From contig NC_067487.1 in NCBI RefSeq assembly GCF_947179515.1, forward strand, positions 40,938,766-41,002,765: a stretch of DNA of 64,000 nt, in the 5' to 3' direction. The notes beneath the pieces were generated by a model. It did no database searches and was not told the origin of the DNA. It worked only from the letters and a program-made list of their open reading frames with translations. A program made the position numbers and the translations under genes. Positions 46,652-59,445 of this stretch are shown here, one piece after another. Positions within the stretch are counted from its first letter, which is position 1. Each line of letters opens with the position of its first letter. The DNA is from Apodemus sylvaticus (taxonomy: Eukaryota; Chordata; Mammalia; Rodentia; Muridae).

Positions 46652-46851
46652 GGTCTTAAGTGAATGTCAAAGCACTCAAAATTCTTGTTCTTAAACTTTA
46701 TCTTTTAGAAATCCTGCCTTGAGCCAAAGACCCATTTTTTCCCCCTCACTCTTTAAACCAGTTTAGATATTTATACTGGCAACACAGTAATGTATGAGAC
46801 AGGAATTGAAATAGCTAATATTTGAAGCTTTTAAATATAAGGTGGTTTTGG

Positions 46852-47192
46852 TGGTTTGAATATGCTTGGCCCATGGGAAGTGGTGCTATTAAGAGGTGTG
46901 GCCTTGTTGGAGGAAGTGGGTCACTGTGTAGTTGCACTTTGAGGTTTTCTGCTTAAGCTCTACTGAGGGTGGAAAAGATTCAGGGTAGAAAACAGAGTCC
47001 TCTCCTGGCTGCCTTTGGATCAAGGTGTAGAACTCTCTGCTCCTCCAGCACCATGTCTGCCTGGATGCCGCCGTGCTTCCTGCTGAGACCAAGCATCTGG
47101 AACTGTAAGCCAGTTCCAATTAAATGCTTGCTTTTGTAAGAGTTGCCTTGGTCATGGTGTCTCTTCACAGCAATGAAACCCAACTAAGAGAG
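46852..47192 (+). repeat. RMER1-like rodent repeat
   Basis: Starts gtggtttgaatatgcttggc, contains ggtgtggccttgttggagga and caccatgtctgcctggatgc, and ends gccttggtcatggtgtctct then cacagcaatgaaaccc. It is the sense form of the type at 62148-62475. Confidence 0.6.
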
Positions 47193-47689
47193 TGGTTGAT
47201 GAAAATAGATATGAGAGGTCTTGAATGAGATGGTTATGACAGAGGTAGGTAAATTAACATGGTGTGATAGTCAGAGCTATTTAGAAGCTGGTAGAATGAA
47301 TATATATTTGAAATGGGCTGTACATCTCTCTGACTGTGGAGTGCAAAATGGCTGGCTGTGTGTCAGAGGCTGAAAACTCGACGGCTGCTCAGTCCATGAA
47401 TCTGGGTGACTCAGGGGTTCCAACCCGGTGCTGAAAGCCTAGAGAATTTCCTGGAAATCCACAGGTCCTCAGTGCAATGAAAGGCCGGAGAAGCTGGGTT
47501 CTGAAGCAAAGGGTGGCAGCGGTGGACTAGCCTGCTTTCTACATAATGAATCACTTCTGGCTGTTTTCTCACATCTGGAATCCCACCTCTTGATAAAGTA
47601 AGCACGAGAGTATTTATATCTAAGTTTATATAAATATAAGCGTGTGTTTCTAAAATCATGCAAGGAGGAAAAAAAGGTTGTCTTAGCTT

Positions 47690-48075
47690 TAATTGTAGCT
47701 TGACACAGTGTTACATCATCTGAGAGGAAAACTTCACTTGAGGAATCACCTAGATCAGATCAGCCTGTGAGCCTGGCTGGGAGAGGTTGTCTTGATTATT
47801 AATTGATGATGGAGGGACGGCCCACTCCCATACGCAGGTGGGACTGGGTTGTAGAAGACCATGCTTGCTAAGCATGGTCCTGTGAATGAGTTAGCCAACC
47901 AGCTGATAAGCTCCTTCACGGCCGCTGTCTCCAGGTTCCTACCTTAAGTGTTTGCCCAAGATTCTCTCAGTAATGGACAGTGACCTAGAAGTATCAGCCA
48001 AATAAACCTTTCCTCCTCTAAGCTTCTTTTGGTCAGAGTGTTTTATCTCAGCACCAGAAAGGAAACCAAAACATG
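47690..48075 (+). repeat. RMER1-like rodent repeat, diverged
   Basis: Contains gagaggttgtcttgattatt, gtcctgtgaatgagttagcc, ccaaataaacctttcctcct and tggtcagagtgttttatctc, with the same end structure as the other copies. Confidence 0.6.
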
Positions 48076-48354
48076 AGGATAGTCACCTTTACCTCTCTCT
48101 CACCTTCGCTTCTGTTCAGGACCCATTTTCTGGTGGATCCTCTTGTTTTTCTTTTTCATTCTGGATAGAAAGTCTCCGCTTGTCTTCTCATCAAATAGAT
48201 AGCCAGAAGAATAGCTTCTGGTTAGTGGCAACTTTGTACTGGCTGGCGTCTTTTCCATCTTTTGGGTTTAAGTGCATCCTATCACAAAAAATGACCACAG
48301 GACTTCAATCCAGGTCAGGCTGATAGTAAAGTCCATTTACATGATGACGTCCAG

Positions 48355-48385
<31 letters not shown>

Positions 48386-48402
48386 CAAAACAAAACAAAA
48401 AA
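48355..48402. repeat. (AAAAC)n microsatellite
   Basis: About nine AAAAC units and an A run. Confidence 0.93.
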
Positions 48403-48671
48403 ACAACCCAAGTCAAAGAAAGGATAGGATTTGTGAAAAGGAAGAACTGTCTAAACTGTTTAACAAAACTGTTTAAAAAAGTATATTTTAAACTCCAGTT
48501 ATAAATTTCAGCTAAAGATATCATCCACCCTCAAGGTGATGGGAAAACATTAATTTCCAGAGTGCCTACTGTTTTTTGGTAACTTGAGGAAGGTTATTGG
48601 TAATAGAGTCATTATTTGACTTTCACCTTGTTCATGAAGGCACTAATACTATTTTGAAATAATAAGACTTT

Positions 48672-48832
48672 TAAGGATGCGGTGGTACATGTTTTTAATT
48701 CCAGTACTTGAGAAGCAGGAGCAGGAGCATCTCTGAGTTCGAGCCCAGTCTGACCTAAGAAATGAGTTCTGGGATAGCCAGGGCTATGTACAGAGTGAGA
48801 CCCTGGCTTGAGAGAGAAAAAAAAAAAAGAGC
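48672..48832 (+). repeat. B1 SINE, diverged
   Basis: Contains gatgcggtggtacatg, ccagtacttgagaagcagga, gagttcgagcccagtctgac and ggctatgtacagagtgagac, with a poly-A tail. Confidence 0.9.
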
Positions 48833-50974
48833 AAAAGCAAAACCAAATTCTAATGAAATGTAGGAAACCATTTTCTTATTGGTTTGAACATTTAGTGTAT
48901 GTGTGTATGTGTATGTGTGTCCATGTGTATGGAGGTTATAACAACTTACAGGAGGTGCTTCTCTTCACAGGATTGAATTCAAGATGTCAGTCTTGGCAGT
49001 GTGTACCTTCATTCACTGATCCACCACACTTCCCCCAGCTGGAAATTTAGTGAGACATTGCATCATACACAAGAAACCTGAACCCTGAGAACACTTCATC
49101 CTTAAGACCAGTCCATCCACCCTTCTGGGTTTCATGCTGTTTGAGCCTCCTTGTGACACCTATTGGCTTGGCTTGACCTATATAGTTTCCTGGATCCACT
49201 ATTCCAATCTAGCTTTTTGCTGAAGAATTTTTTCCCCTCACAGTTCACAAATTCAGATGTGCCAAGATATGGCTTTATTCTCATACAATTGTACTTACTT
49301 CCTTTTTTGGGTCATGAATTTTCCCTATAGATAGAAATTTGGCTTTATGTTAAGGTCTTTCCTTGTCCACGTCATTCTTCCGGGGACACATTGAAAAGCA
49401 GGTGACTGTTAGGGTAGATTGAGTTCAGTTTGAGTTGTATTTGACCCATTTGCATTCTCTGACTTCTTCCCTCTGTTCTTTGGTTTAAATAAAGGTGTTT
49501 TATCATGGTGAAATCAGTTTGGATTGGGATGGTGAAACTCCGAAAAGCCGAGGGCATGATACTCTCAAAATATTCTGAAAAAAAAAATCCCATTACTTGT
49601 ATTCATATTTAGGGTGAAAAAATTAATGGCCTTCATGAAAGACCATTACTAGTACTTCACACAAGGAAAATACTAGATGCCCTGTTTAAATAATTTGAAC
49701 TGAGGTTCACCCAAATGTTTTAAGCAAAGACATTTTAAGGAAGACCTATTTAATTCATCTAGTCAGAGGAACGGAATTGCATCAGAAATTTGTATTTTGG
49801 AAATTTAGTGAAATGTTGAACTGGTTTGGGGAAAGGTTTTTCTTTTGTCCTATGAGAATTAAAAAGTGCCTTATCATCTAATTTCAAGTCATTTATCAGC
49901 AACACTTTGGTATTACATCTACAGCCAAATTTTGGGAAGAATCATTAATTTGTAGTTGGAGCACACACGAAACAAAGACAGAAAGGTCAAAATGCTACTC
50001 TACTGATAATTCTTCTTGTTTTAAGAAGACGAGTTAGCATTTCTAGGTCATCCAACTTTTCCGTACTCATGTTATTACTCATGAAATGGTTTTTAAAAAG
50101 CAGTTCTTCTGTACGTTACTAATTGCAATTTTCACCGGAGAAGCTAGAGTGAAATATACCACAAACTTTCTGTATTTACTCTGTAGCAGATAGAACAGCA
50201 AAAATCACATCTTTACCTTAAATTATTAGTGCTTGGTAATTTCTATAACTGTCCTGGCTCCAATATCATGCATATGCCTTTTGCTCCTCTGCGGCCATAT
50301 CCCTCCTGCTCCAGAGATGGAGTTGAGTAGGATGAGATAATGATAAACATGCTCAAAGCTGTCATAGTTTAATCTTTTCATAGCACACTGCTCAGTGGCA
50401 TTAGAACAGCTGCAGGGAGGATACAGGCACACAGCATGGTAAGTGTTCTGCTTGGAAATGACACAATGACCAGGGGCCTTGCCATTGAACCCAGGTTAAG
50501 GGAGTGAGGTGGCTGTGGATAAGCCTTTATGGGCTCTTTCCTATTTCGTGAGACAGGGAGATAGAACAGAACACATCATAGTTCTTGTAGATTAAACATG
50601 GGGGTGGGGGTGGGGATGGCAAAGGGACCCTCAAATGTAGTAAGCTGCATTTCACAGTAGAAGCTGGGGCTAGGGATACAGCTAGCTTTGAGCATGGATG
50701 ACAAAAATGCTGAGAAAGACCATTGATGTCTTTTCTACCCAGCAGCCTGCATAGCACTGTGCAAGTTAGACAGCAGGGAAAGAGACTCTTGGTCATTTTC
50801 TGATTGATTTTTCCATATCCTGCAACCAAAGTGTGTGCTGTGTTCAGCAGTAGGAGCTTATCATTTAGTTAAGGGAGACCAACCAAGAGCAATGAGAATA
50901 GCTATGTCATTTTGGGCCCTCCTTCAACAATAACTCAAAGGGAAGGATTCCATGCATGGCAATATAATGGAGCA

Positions 50975-51105
50975 CTGAAACCCCAGGAGTTGGTGTTCCA
51001 GGTGCTTGTAAGCCATCAAGATGGGCACTGGGACCCACAGTTGGGTCTTCTGTAAGAACCAGAGCTGTATTCACTCATAACTGCTGAGCCTTCTTTCCAG
51101 CCCCA
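50975..51105 (-). repeat. B3-type SINE, antisense, diverged
   Basis: The + strand reads gtgttccaggtgcttgtaag, gcactgggacccacagttgg and actgctgagccttctttcca, then gcccc. This is the reverse of a tRNA-derived rodent SINE. Confidence 0.75.
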
Positions 51106-51164
51106 ATATTTTATATTTCAAAATTTGTTTATAAACTAGTAGATGTTCATATTACTTCTTAAAT

Positions 51165-51512
<348 letters not shown>

Positions 51513-51680
51513 TGCATGCATGTGTGACTGTGTGCATGTACTTGTGTGTGCACTAGAGCACATGTGGAGGACAGAGGACAACCCATGAGAGTTGGTTCTT
51601 TCCTTTCACCACAGCTCCAGGGGATCTCTCTCCAGTTGTCAGGCCTGTTGGCAAGTGCCTTTTTCTTCTGAGGTGTCTTG
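51513..51680 (-). repeat. Diverged rodent SINE, antisense
   Basis: The + strand reads catgtggaggacagaggaca, acccatgagagttggttctt and gttgtcaggcctgttggcaa, then gtgcc. This is the reverse of a rodent tRNA-type SINE, B4 or B3; the family is uncertain. Confidence 0.6.
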
Positions 51681-53696
51681 TAGGCTCTCATCTGTTGATT
51701 TTAACATCAACTAACCTCCTTGTTTTAAAACTGTTTTCAGGCAAAAATTATATATAAAAAAACAACAACAACCCAAACCCAAAACAATCCAAGTATTTCT
51801 CTAAATCTGTTCTTTACTCAACTTTTGTCAGAGCGCGAGTAAAGGAAGAACATCATGTTCTTTGCCTTACAGACTGCTCAATTTACCAAGAAAACACTCA
51901 GGCAATTGAAACCAGGCACCAGCAATTCAATTGTACCAACTTGTGTGTCTTCTGGGGTCCTGTTTGCCTGCTAGCTTTGACCTCAGAAGATCAGCTCATT
52001 AGGCAATAAGCAGCCTCATTTCTGATTGCCAGTAGCTCTAGTTATGTAGTTTAGGGTCAGTTTAGTCAGAATTTCCTTCCTCATCCAATTTTAGCTCAGT
52101 TCCAACAGAAGTGTATGAGATTTGGAGCATGAGGTGAAGCAGTTACTACTTTGTCCTGAAGGTTTGCTCAAGTCCTGGGATGCCTACAACTCTGTGTGCC
52201 GTGTGCCTCATCTCAGGGCTAATGGGTCACTTGGTGTAGCACCTGCTTGTGGAAGGGCAGCAGGTCCGATTTTGTCCTTCTCTTGAATCATGTCCAGCCA
52301 GTAGTCTTGCCCCATGGTGGTCACTTCAGTACCACCATTAGAAACAGCTGAGAACTTTTCATAGACACTTATACCAGCACTCACAATTGTGTGAAGTCAC
52401 CTTCTTAGTAAATATCTACATTCTTAGATTGAACTTTGTTTTGATACAGTTACCCTTACAACAGATTAAGAGCAGAAAATTTAGCTAATTTATGTTTTTT
52501 CTATGATCGATGGTATAAGTCATTGAATTTATAAATAATCAAGACATCTTAATTTCATCCACTTCTAACAAAGAAGTTGGATCTTTTCAAAAGAACAATT
52601 CAGCACCATGGGCACTTTAACGCCTATAGTATCTATTCTTTCTCTGGCAGAACACAGGAATGCATATTTATAGGTATGAGGAAAAGAGACTAATATTTTT
52701 AATGACATTTTGGTTGTAGTGCATATATATATTAATACTTGTTTTCACAAATGTCAATTCATCATTTTTTCTTCTGGTCATGAATATACAGCTCATGTTG
52801 GCCTATGAGACAGTGGCACGTGACACACAAATGTTTCTTGATTAGCATTTGGGTATTGAGACTAGGACTTTATGAAAGTCCTTCTTGGGAAAAAAATTGT
52901 GTTCTGTTGTGCAATGTCATGTCAGGTCATGTTATGTTGTCTGTCCATGTTGTGTTGTGTCATGTTAATGTTATGTTTGAGACACAAGAAGCAACATAGT
53001 ACTTTGGAGTTTAGTCTGTGTTGGGCATATAGGCTGAAAGCAACTGTGTAAGCATTCACAGTATTTCCATGAAAAGAATCTGGTCAGAATTCCTGAAAAA
53101 CAATAACTTATGCTGTGAATAATTTGTTATATAGCAGTGGAAGACAAGCAATGTTAAAATCTTAACAATAAGCTTAGTTTTTCCAAACAAAACAAAACAC
53201 TCCTACAAAATCATCTACTACCTTGGTGTGACAATTCTCCTGTCTTGCTCTCTCTCTCTCTATATATATATAAATATAAATATTTCTTCCTTTTGTCTCC
53301 ATTTTTATCTTCCCATAGAAGAATTGATGGTTGATCTTGTGGGCAGGATGGGTTGGAAGACACTATCAAGCCCCACTTACCATAGAATGTTTTCTATAGA
53401 CTGTACTACCACTTGAAAATGCCCACGTTATATAAACACAACTTTTCCCTATCTGCCTAATAATCTCTAGCTTAAATAATTGACATGCAAATATCCTTGG
53501 ACACAGAACACTATTCTTTGTCAGCTCTTATGGGGCTACAACTAGTTGGTCAACTAATTTTCCCAGGAAACAGCTGAGAGTAGCCACCTCCCCAGGACCC
53601 ACTGATAAGAAGCATTGTCTGTACCTCTCCCTGCCAGGTTCTTCTGTTTTTTTCATATAGTTATCTTTAGCTTTTCTTTTACTTTTAATAACTGTA

Positions 53697-53717
53697 AGGA
53701 AGAGAGGGAGGGAGGGA

Positions 53718-53769
<52 letters not shown>

Positions 53770-53783
53770 CAGAGAGCAGAGAC
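53697..53783. repeat. (GA)n and (GACAGA)n tract
   Basis: A polypurine tract of GGGA units, GA units, then GACAGA units. It precedes the large pyrimidine array by 110 bp, so a purine strand and a pyrimidine strand face each other. Confidence 0.93.
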
Positions 53784-53893
53784 AAGTTGGGCAGTATTGG
53801 TACATTGCTTGCCCAGGTTGATGTTGAACTCCTGTACTCAAACAATCCTTCTTCAGCTTCCCAATTAGCTGGAACTACGTGTGTGCTTCAGTG
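53784..53893 (-). repeat. Old B1-type SINE, antisense
   Basis: The + strand reads ttgcccaggttgatgttgaa, ctcctgtactcaaacaatcc and cccaattagctggaactac, the reverse of an old 7SL-type monomer (close in form to proto-B1). The CT/GA-rich tracts on either side may have grown from SINE tails. Confidence 0.75.
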
Positions 53894-54594
53894 TGCTTCT
53901 TCTTCTTCTTCTTCTTCTTCTTCTTCTTCTTCTTCTTCTTCTTCTTCTTCTTCTTCTTCTTCTTCTTCTTCTTCTTCTTCTTCTTCTTCTCCTTCTCCTC
54001 CTCCTCCTCCTCCTCCTCCTCCTCCTCCTCCTTCTCCTCCTCCTCCTTCTCCTTCTCCTCCTCCTCCTCCTCCTCTTCCTCCCCCTCCTCTTCCTCCTCC
54101 TCCTCCCCTCCTCCCCTCCTCCTCCCCTCCTTCTCCTCCTCCCCTCCTCCTTCCCTCCTCCTCCCCTCCTCCTTCCCTCCTCCTCCCCTCCTCCTCCCCT
54201 TCTCCTCCCCTCCTCCTCCCCTCCTCCTCCTCTCCTCCTCCCCTCCTCATTCCCTCCCCTTCATCCTCTCCTCCTTCTCCTCCTTCCCTCCTCCTCCCCT
54301 CCTTCTTCTCCTTTCCTCTTCCTCCTCCCCTCCTCTCCTCCTCCTCCCCTCCTCCTCCCCTCCTTCTCCTCCTCTCCTCCTCCTCCCCTCTTCCTCCCCT
54401 CCTCCTCCCCTCCTCCTCCTCCTGTCCTCCTCCTCCTGTCCTCCTCCTCCTCCTCCTCCTCCTCCTCCTCCTCCTCCTCCTCCTCCTCCTCCTCCTCCTC
54501 CTCCTCCTCCTCTTCTTCTTCTTCTTCTTCTTCTTCTTCTTCTTCTTCTTCTTCTTCTTCTTCTTCTTCTTCTTCTTCTTCTTCTTCTTCTTCT
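53894..54594. repeat. ~700-bp (CTT)n-(CCT)n-(CTT)n triplet array
   Basis: About 33 CTT units (53897-53990), then about 520 bp of CCT with CCCCTCCT and CTTCTC variants, then about 28 CTT units (54510-54593). Only a few purines interrupt it (around 54249, 54262, 54423 and 54438). The minus strand is all purine. It gives long spurious open frames in all frames because it contains no stop codons. Confidence 0.97.
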
Positions 54595-55061
54595 GTTGAC
54601 TCTGTTAACATTTCTTTTATAGAAGGTCCCTAACCTTCAAGATGTCTGAGTCAATTTTTTCCATTATAGGTGCTCATAATACCAAATACCCCATCTTCAG
54701 AACCATTACTGCTCCTGATTATCCATCTTTATATGCGTTTATCTATGAAGTATTAAAATCTCGAAGGGGACAGAGCTCTTGCATGTCTTTGCTCGCTGTG
54801 CTATGTAAGTCTCACCTACCTGTAGAGAATACATTCAAAGACCCCAGTGGATATCTGAAACCATAATACCAGACACCCCCCCCACCCACCCCCACACACA
54901 ATCTTTTCCTAACCTATGTATCTGCTATATATGGTACAATTAAATTTATAAGTTAGGCCTAGCTAGATATTAACAAGAACCAATAATAAAATGAAATAAT
55001 TAAAAATATGCCATAGCAAAAGTTATGTTCCCATAACTGTCACTTGGAAGAGTCTAGACAA

Positions 55062-55200
55062 ACCCGATTTAGTGGTTGTACACCTGTTCCTGCAGCCCTT
55101 GGGTAGCAGAGGCAAGAAGATAGAAAGTTTAGGGGCACCCTGGGCTTCATAACCAGTTTGTGACAAAGTCTATAGGACAAGACACTGTCCAGTATGAACC
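55062..55200 (+). repeat. Old B1-type SINE
   Basis: Contains tagtggttgtacacctgttc, agcccttgggtagcagaggc and gcaccctgggcttcataac. Strongly diverged. Confidence 0.7.
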
Positions 55201-57659
55201 AAAGTAACCCACAAGCAATAACAACAAAAGAAGTGGAAGGATCAGGAAAAATATTAACTTTGTACTGTGCCTAATTGTGTGTAACGGAAATCATGGGAAA
55301 TGACGTGCTAAGGCGACCCGCTGCGTTGAGGTCCAGCACACTGGCCATGGGATGCTTTCAGAATCACTTAAAGGAGTTCATGAAGGCTTGAACGAAAATT
55401 GTGAGCAACTAAATCCTCCCCTTTGCCTTCCTATTTTAGAAATCATTTCCCGTTAATAAGTTCTGCTCTTTCCCAATGTCATACACGTTCCACGTATTTT
55501 AGAAATTTTTACACCGAGCTTGGCGCTTTATTGGGGGTAAGAAAGCTTGGTGTTCTCAAGCTCTGTGATGTTTTCAGAAGGGAAATTAAAGCTAAAAGTA
55601 CTGAAATAAAGACTCGCTGGAATAATGAGGGCTCTCCTACAGTGCCTCATCCACTTAACTTCTAGCCCGTGAACAATCCTTCCCAGAAGCAGAAGTTAGA
55701 AGGGCTAGCGTTGTACTGGCATGCATTGTAAAAACATCACTGGGATACCATAAATATTACTCCCATTTTTCCATGCAATAATAGTTAAAAGCTTTCCTTT
55801 CTTTTACAATTAAATAATTTCAGCTTTGTTAGGGAAGAACTAAAGTGCTTTCATACCCTTTGCCGTTCTCAAATTAATCTTCATTAACGTCAGTAGTAAT
55901 TCACTTAAATGTAAAATTATTTATAGTGGGTTTACTAGTATGAGCTGAGAAAAGGAAGCGGTGGGGCTTTAGGTTTAGCACTGCCATTCTGACTTTGAAT
56001 GGGTTGAATAAGGATGACAATCAGGGATTGGCCAATATGAAAATCACGAGTGGCATTTCTATAATTCTCTGAGCAGCGTGAATCAAAAGCCTCTGGTTTG
56101 TTTGCATAGTGATGATTTCTGTTGGTTCTTGTTCAGAATATCTGGGAGTGACTGCCCTACAGAAGCCTTTCCAAAAGTATGGGGGTAATGGCAGGGAAGA
56201 CTAAAAGAATGGTTCCTGTGGGCCACGTAAAATTTGAAAATATTAAAGTAGTATGCTTTCTTTTTTTAAAGTCGGTTGATTGATAATTGTGCTGTGACTC
56301 ATCAAGAAGGAATGGTATATTGAACTAAATTTCCTTTTGTTATTGGGTCATGGAACTTTAAAATGTAATAAAGTGGTTTTTTGTTTGAACTACTTTGGTT
56401 TGGTTAAGTGAGTTCTTTGGCATTCATATGGTTTTGAAGTGGGATAGAGCAGCTTCCTCTTATTCATATAGAGAGGTGTATGTGTGAGCTGTTCCCACTT
56501 CTCTGTTTCTTCCCATCACCAGTGACCTCTGCCCTCCCTCTATGACTCACTTCTCTCATTGCTGTCCAGGTGCAGATGCTCACAACAGCCAACTCTCATG
56601 TAGCACTGGCCACAGTTGGTGCCTAAGGTTTGGAAGAATTGGTGTGTTATAGTTCGTTTGCCATACCAGAACAATCTTTGTGTAGGTGTCCTGTTTTCAG
56701 ATATGGGTCTAATTAATTAAGGAGATGATAGTATCAGGACTTGAACCTGGGACATTTGGCTGCATTTGAAACCACAGCACTACAGTGTCAGAACAGATTT
56801 TCTAAGGAAAATCTTGCTAAGGTAGAAGCTACTTATAGTCTGTGAGGTCTCCAGGGTACTAAAGAAGTGAAGTACAGTTTAACACACCCCTTGGACTTTT
56901 GCTTAATTTTGTGCATGCACTTGGCTGAAAAATTTCCCCCCAAAGATAATAACTTAAAGAAATACAAAATTATCTGTTTGCTGTCAGAAGGATCACATGA
57001 TTTATTTCTCAGAGCAGAGATACTCATTTTGAGGTATTGAGATGCACATGGTTCTTGAGTTCTTGAGTCTCTGTCTCTGTCTCTCTCTCTCATCCATCTT
57101 CCCCTTTCATTTCATGTGAACTTTCACTTTATTATATAATTAAGTATACACAGTATGGAACCAAGTTAAAAACACTTCAAAACTTCAGGACAGCTTTGTT
57201 ATTCTTGTGTTAACTGCTGAGCTTACTAGGAAATTAAAAAGCCTATAGCATCATCTGGCTTGGGTAAGAGAGCTCAATTTCTCTCTGTCTCACTGTCTCT
57301 GTCTCTCTCTTTCTCTCATGCCTAGTCCTTTCTCTTCTATTCCTTATGTTCTCTACCATTATTTGATTTTCTCCATCTCACAGTGTTCCATGCTTGTTAC
57401 ATAGGTAGGTTTTTATATAAAATAAATGTAAAGGAAGAGTAAATTCTAAATGTTATTGGCTGTTAGAAGCAGAGCACTCTGGAAGCTGGATGATAAACTA
57501 GAGGCGTCAAGCATCTAGTGCTTGAGTTTAGTTGTGTTTTTTTCCCCCTCTAAATGACAGTGCTCTCAGTGCTTAAATCATGAGAACTTAACATTAATCC
57601 AATTCTAGTTTATATTCTGCACCCAAAATTCTTTAATTTTTAAAAAGACTTACTTTTAA

Positions 57660-57805
57660 TTTGTGTGTGTGTCTCCACTGAAGCCAGAAGATGACACTGG
57701 ATCCCTTTGACTTTGAGTTACAGATGGCTGTGAATTACCCAACCTGAATGGTGGGAGCAAAATGGTGGTCAACAAGGGCCCATAACTGCTGAGCCAAAGC
57801 TCCAA
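57660..57805 (-). repeat. B3-type SINE, antisense, diverged
   Basis: The + strand reads agccagaagatgacactgga, gagttacagatggctgtgaa and ataactgctgagccaaagct. The order fits a reversed B3. Confidence 0.75.
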
Positions 57806-58469
57806 GGGGGTGATTTACTTTTTGCCCATGTTCTCCTAAGACTCAGAATAGTTTTGTTGGTGGCTTTCACATTAAGGGCAATTACTCTGAAAGTCTACAA
57901 TGACCCCCTTTTTACTAAATATAAATTTAAGAAGGGTTTCTTCTTGGACATTCCTGTAAGAGTTACCAGGGACTAGACAATCTGGAAAACATCTCCTCAA
58001 TAAGAACTACTGTGTTATTGATATAGTCTGCAGGCACATTAACTCTTTTGATATTTTGAACTTAACTAAAACCCTAATCTGTTACACAGATGTTTCTGAC
58101 AGTCCATTTTCTTTCATTTATGCTTCTGTAATTTTCAGAGTCCGTGCAGGCCAATTTTCTATTTTTTTGAGATCAGGTTCCTGAGCTTGGCGTCCACTGA
58201 GATGACTATTCTGCTTGGTTTTGTTTCTGCTGCTGCTGTGACACCAATCACCTTGTTGTAGTCACTGAGGTCAAAAAGACAATGTCATGGTGCAAAGACT
58301 AGGGCAAAAGTCAACAACATATGCTGAAGCTCTTTTCTAACATGGTGTCAATCTGTTGAGACAATTAGGGGAAAACAGTAATAAATGCAATATATTGAAC
58401 TCTCATTTCTTCAAAATTTTAGGTAGATAACTCTAAAAAGAGATGTTACTTTCAAAAATGAGTATATAT

Positions 58470-58650
58470 TAACTATAAATACCAGTGGGTTTCATTGTGG
58501 CATTTTTACATATGTATACATATATGCATTTTGATCATAGCCATGACACATATGACCTTATGTCTCTTCTCCCACTGATCCTTAGTCCCTAGGTAGATTC
58601 TTTAGAACATTTGACAAGTGTCTTTTAAAAATATATAGATATAGAAAACT
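58470..58650 (-). mobile_element. Old LINE-1 3'-end fragment, antisense
   Basis: The + strand reads accagtgggtttcattgtgg, catttttacatatgtataca and cattttgatcatagccatga, the reverse of an old L1 3' terminus. Short and without coding sequence. Confidence 0.6.
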
Positions 58651-59301
58651 AACATATACCATACACATACCAAACCAAAAATGGCTGGACTTGGGTAGCA
58701 TTTGTGTCTTGTGGACTAAATCTGATCTATACCATCCTCTCCCCATTTCATCTTTTGTGATCTGAACTTTTAACGGTATGCTCAGAAATGGAGGTAAGCA
58801 CGATCAGCGTTATTTGTGATAGCTCTTTTTTTTGATTTTTTTTGATGAGGAATATGTTTTCTCACCTCTAAGTTTGAGTAGTTCTCTTGTTCTTTCTTCC
58901 TGAGGTCTCAGTGATGGCGGATCACAGACTCAGTCCTTTGAACATACTGTGGAGGTGAGCGAGCAGGTCATTTTACGAAACCCTCTGATTTTCCAGCTAA
59001 AGTCTTCTATTTTAGAGTAGCCTCTAAGATGATATTCGAAGTAAACAAAGGAATGTGAGATCTGGGAACACTTGTCTACGGTCTTCTTGTTTTTATGGTG
59101 TTGATCCAAGGATATACATTGCCCATGCTCTCCTTTTTCTTTCTCTAAATACGAATTAAAGAACTAAACTTGTTTTTATTTTCCCATAATGTTGAACTCA
59201 TTTTATGTTTTGCTTTTTTTAAACGCGATTTTTATAGTTCTATGTCACTTTTAAAGTGTCACCTTAAAGTTTAAGGTCTTAGAAATGCTGAAAATAGTCT
59301 C

Positions 59302-59445
59302 CCCCCCCCTTTTTTTTTCTGAGACAGGGTTTCTCTGGGTGTCCTGAAACTCACTCTGTAGACCAGGCTGGTCTCAAACTCAGGAGTCCGCCTGCCTTTG
59401 CTTCCCAAGTGCTGGGATTAATGTCCAGCACCACCACTGCCTGTC
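59302..59445 (-). repeat. B1 SINE, antisense, with a deletion
   Basis: The + strand has a poly-C/poly-T run, then gagacagggtttctctgggt, gtcctgaaactcactctgta and gtgctgggattaatg. About 10 bases (gtagccctgg) are missing after tttctctg. Target duplications aaaatagtctc (59291-59301) and aaagatagtctc (59446-59457) nearly match. Confidence 0.95.

Noticed and set aside
53787..54633. Three overlapping 247-270-codon open frames of poly-S, poly-L, poly-F and poly-P, plus poly-E frames on the minus strand
   Set aside because: They arise because a CTT/CCT repeat has no stop codon in any frame. No splice, promoter or conserved domain supports them.
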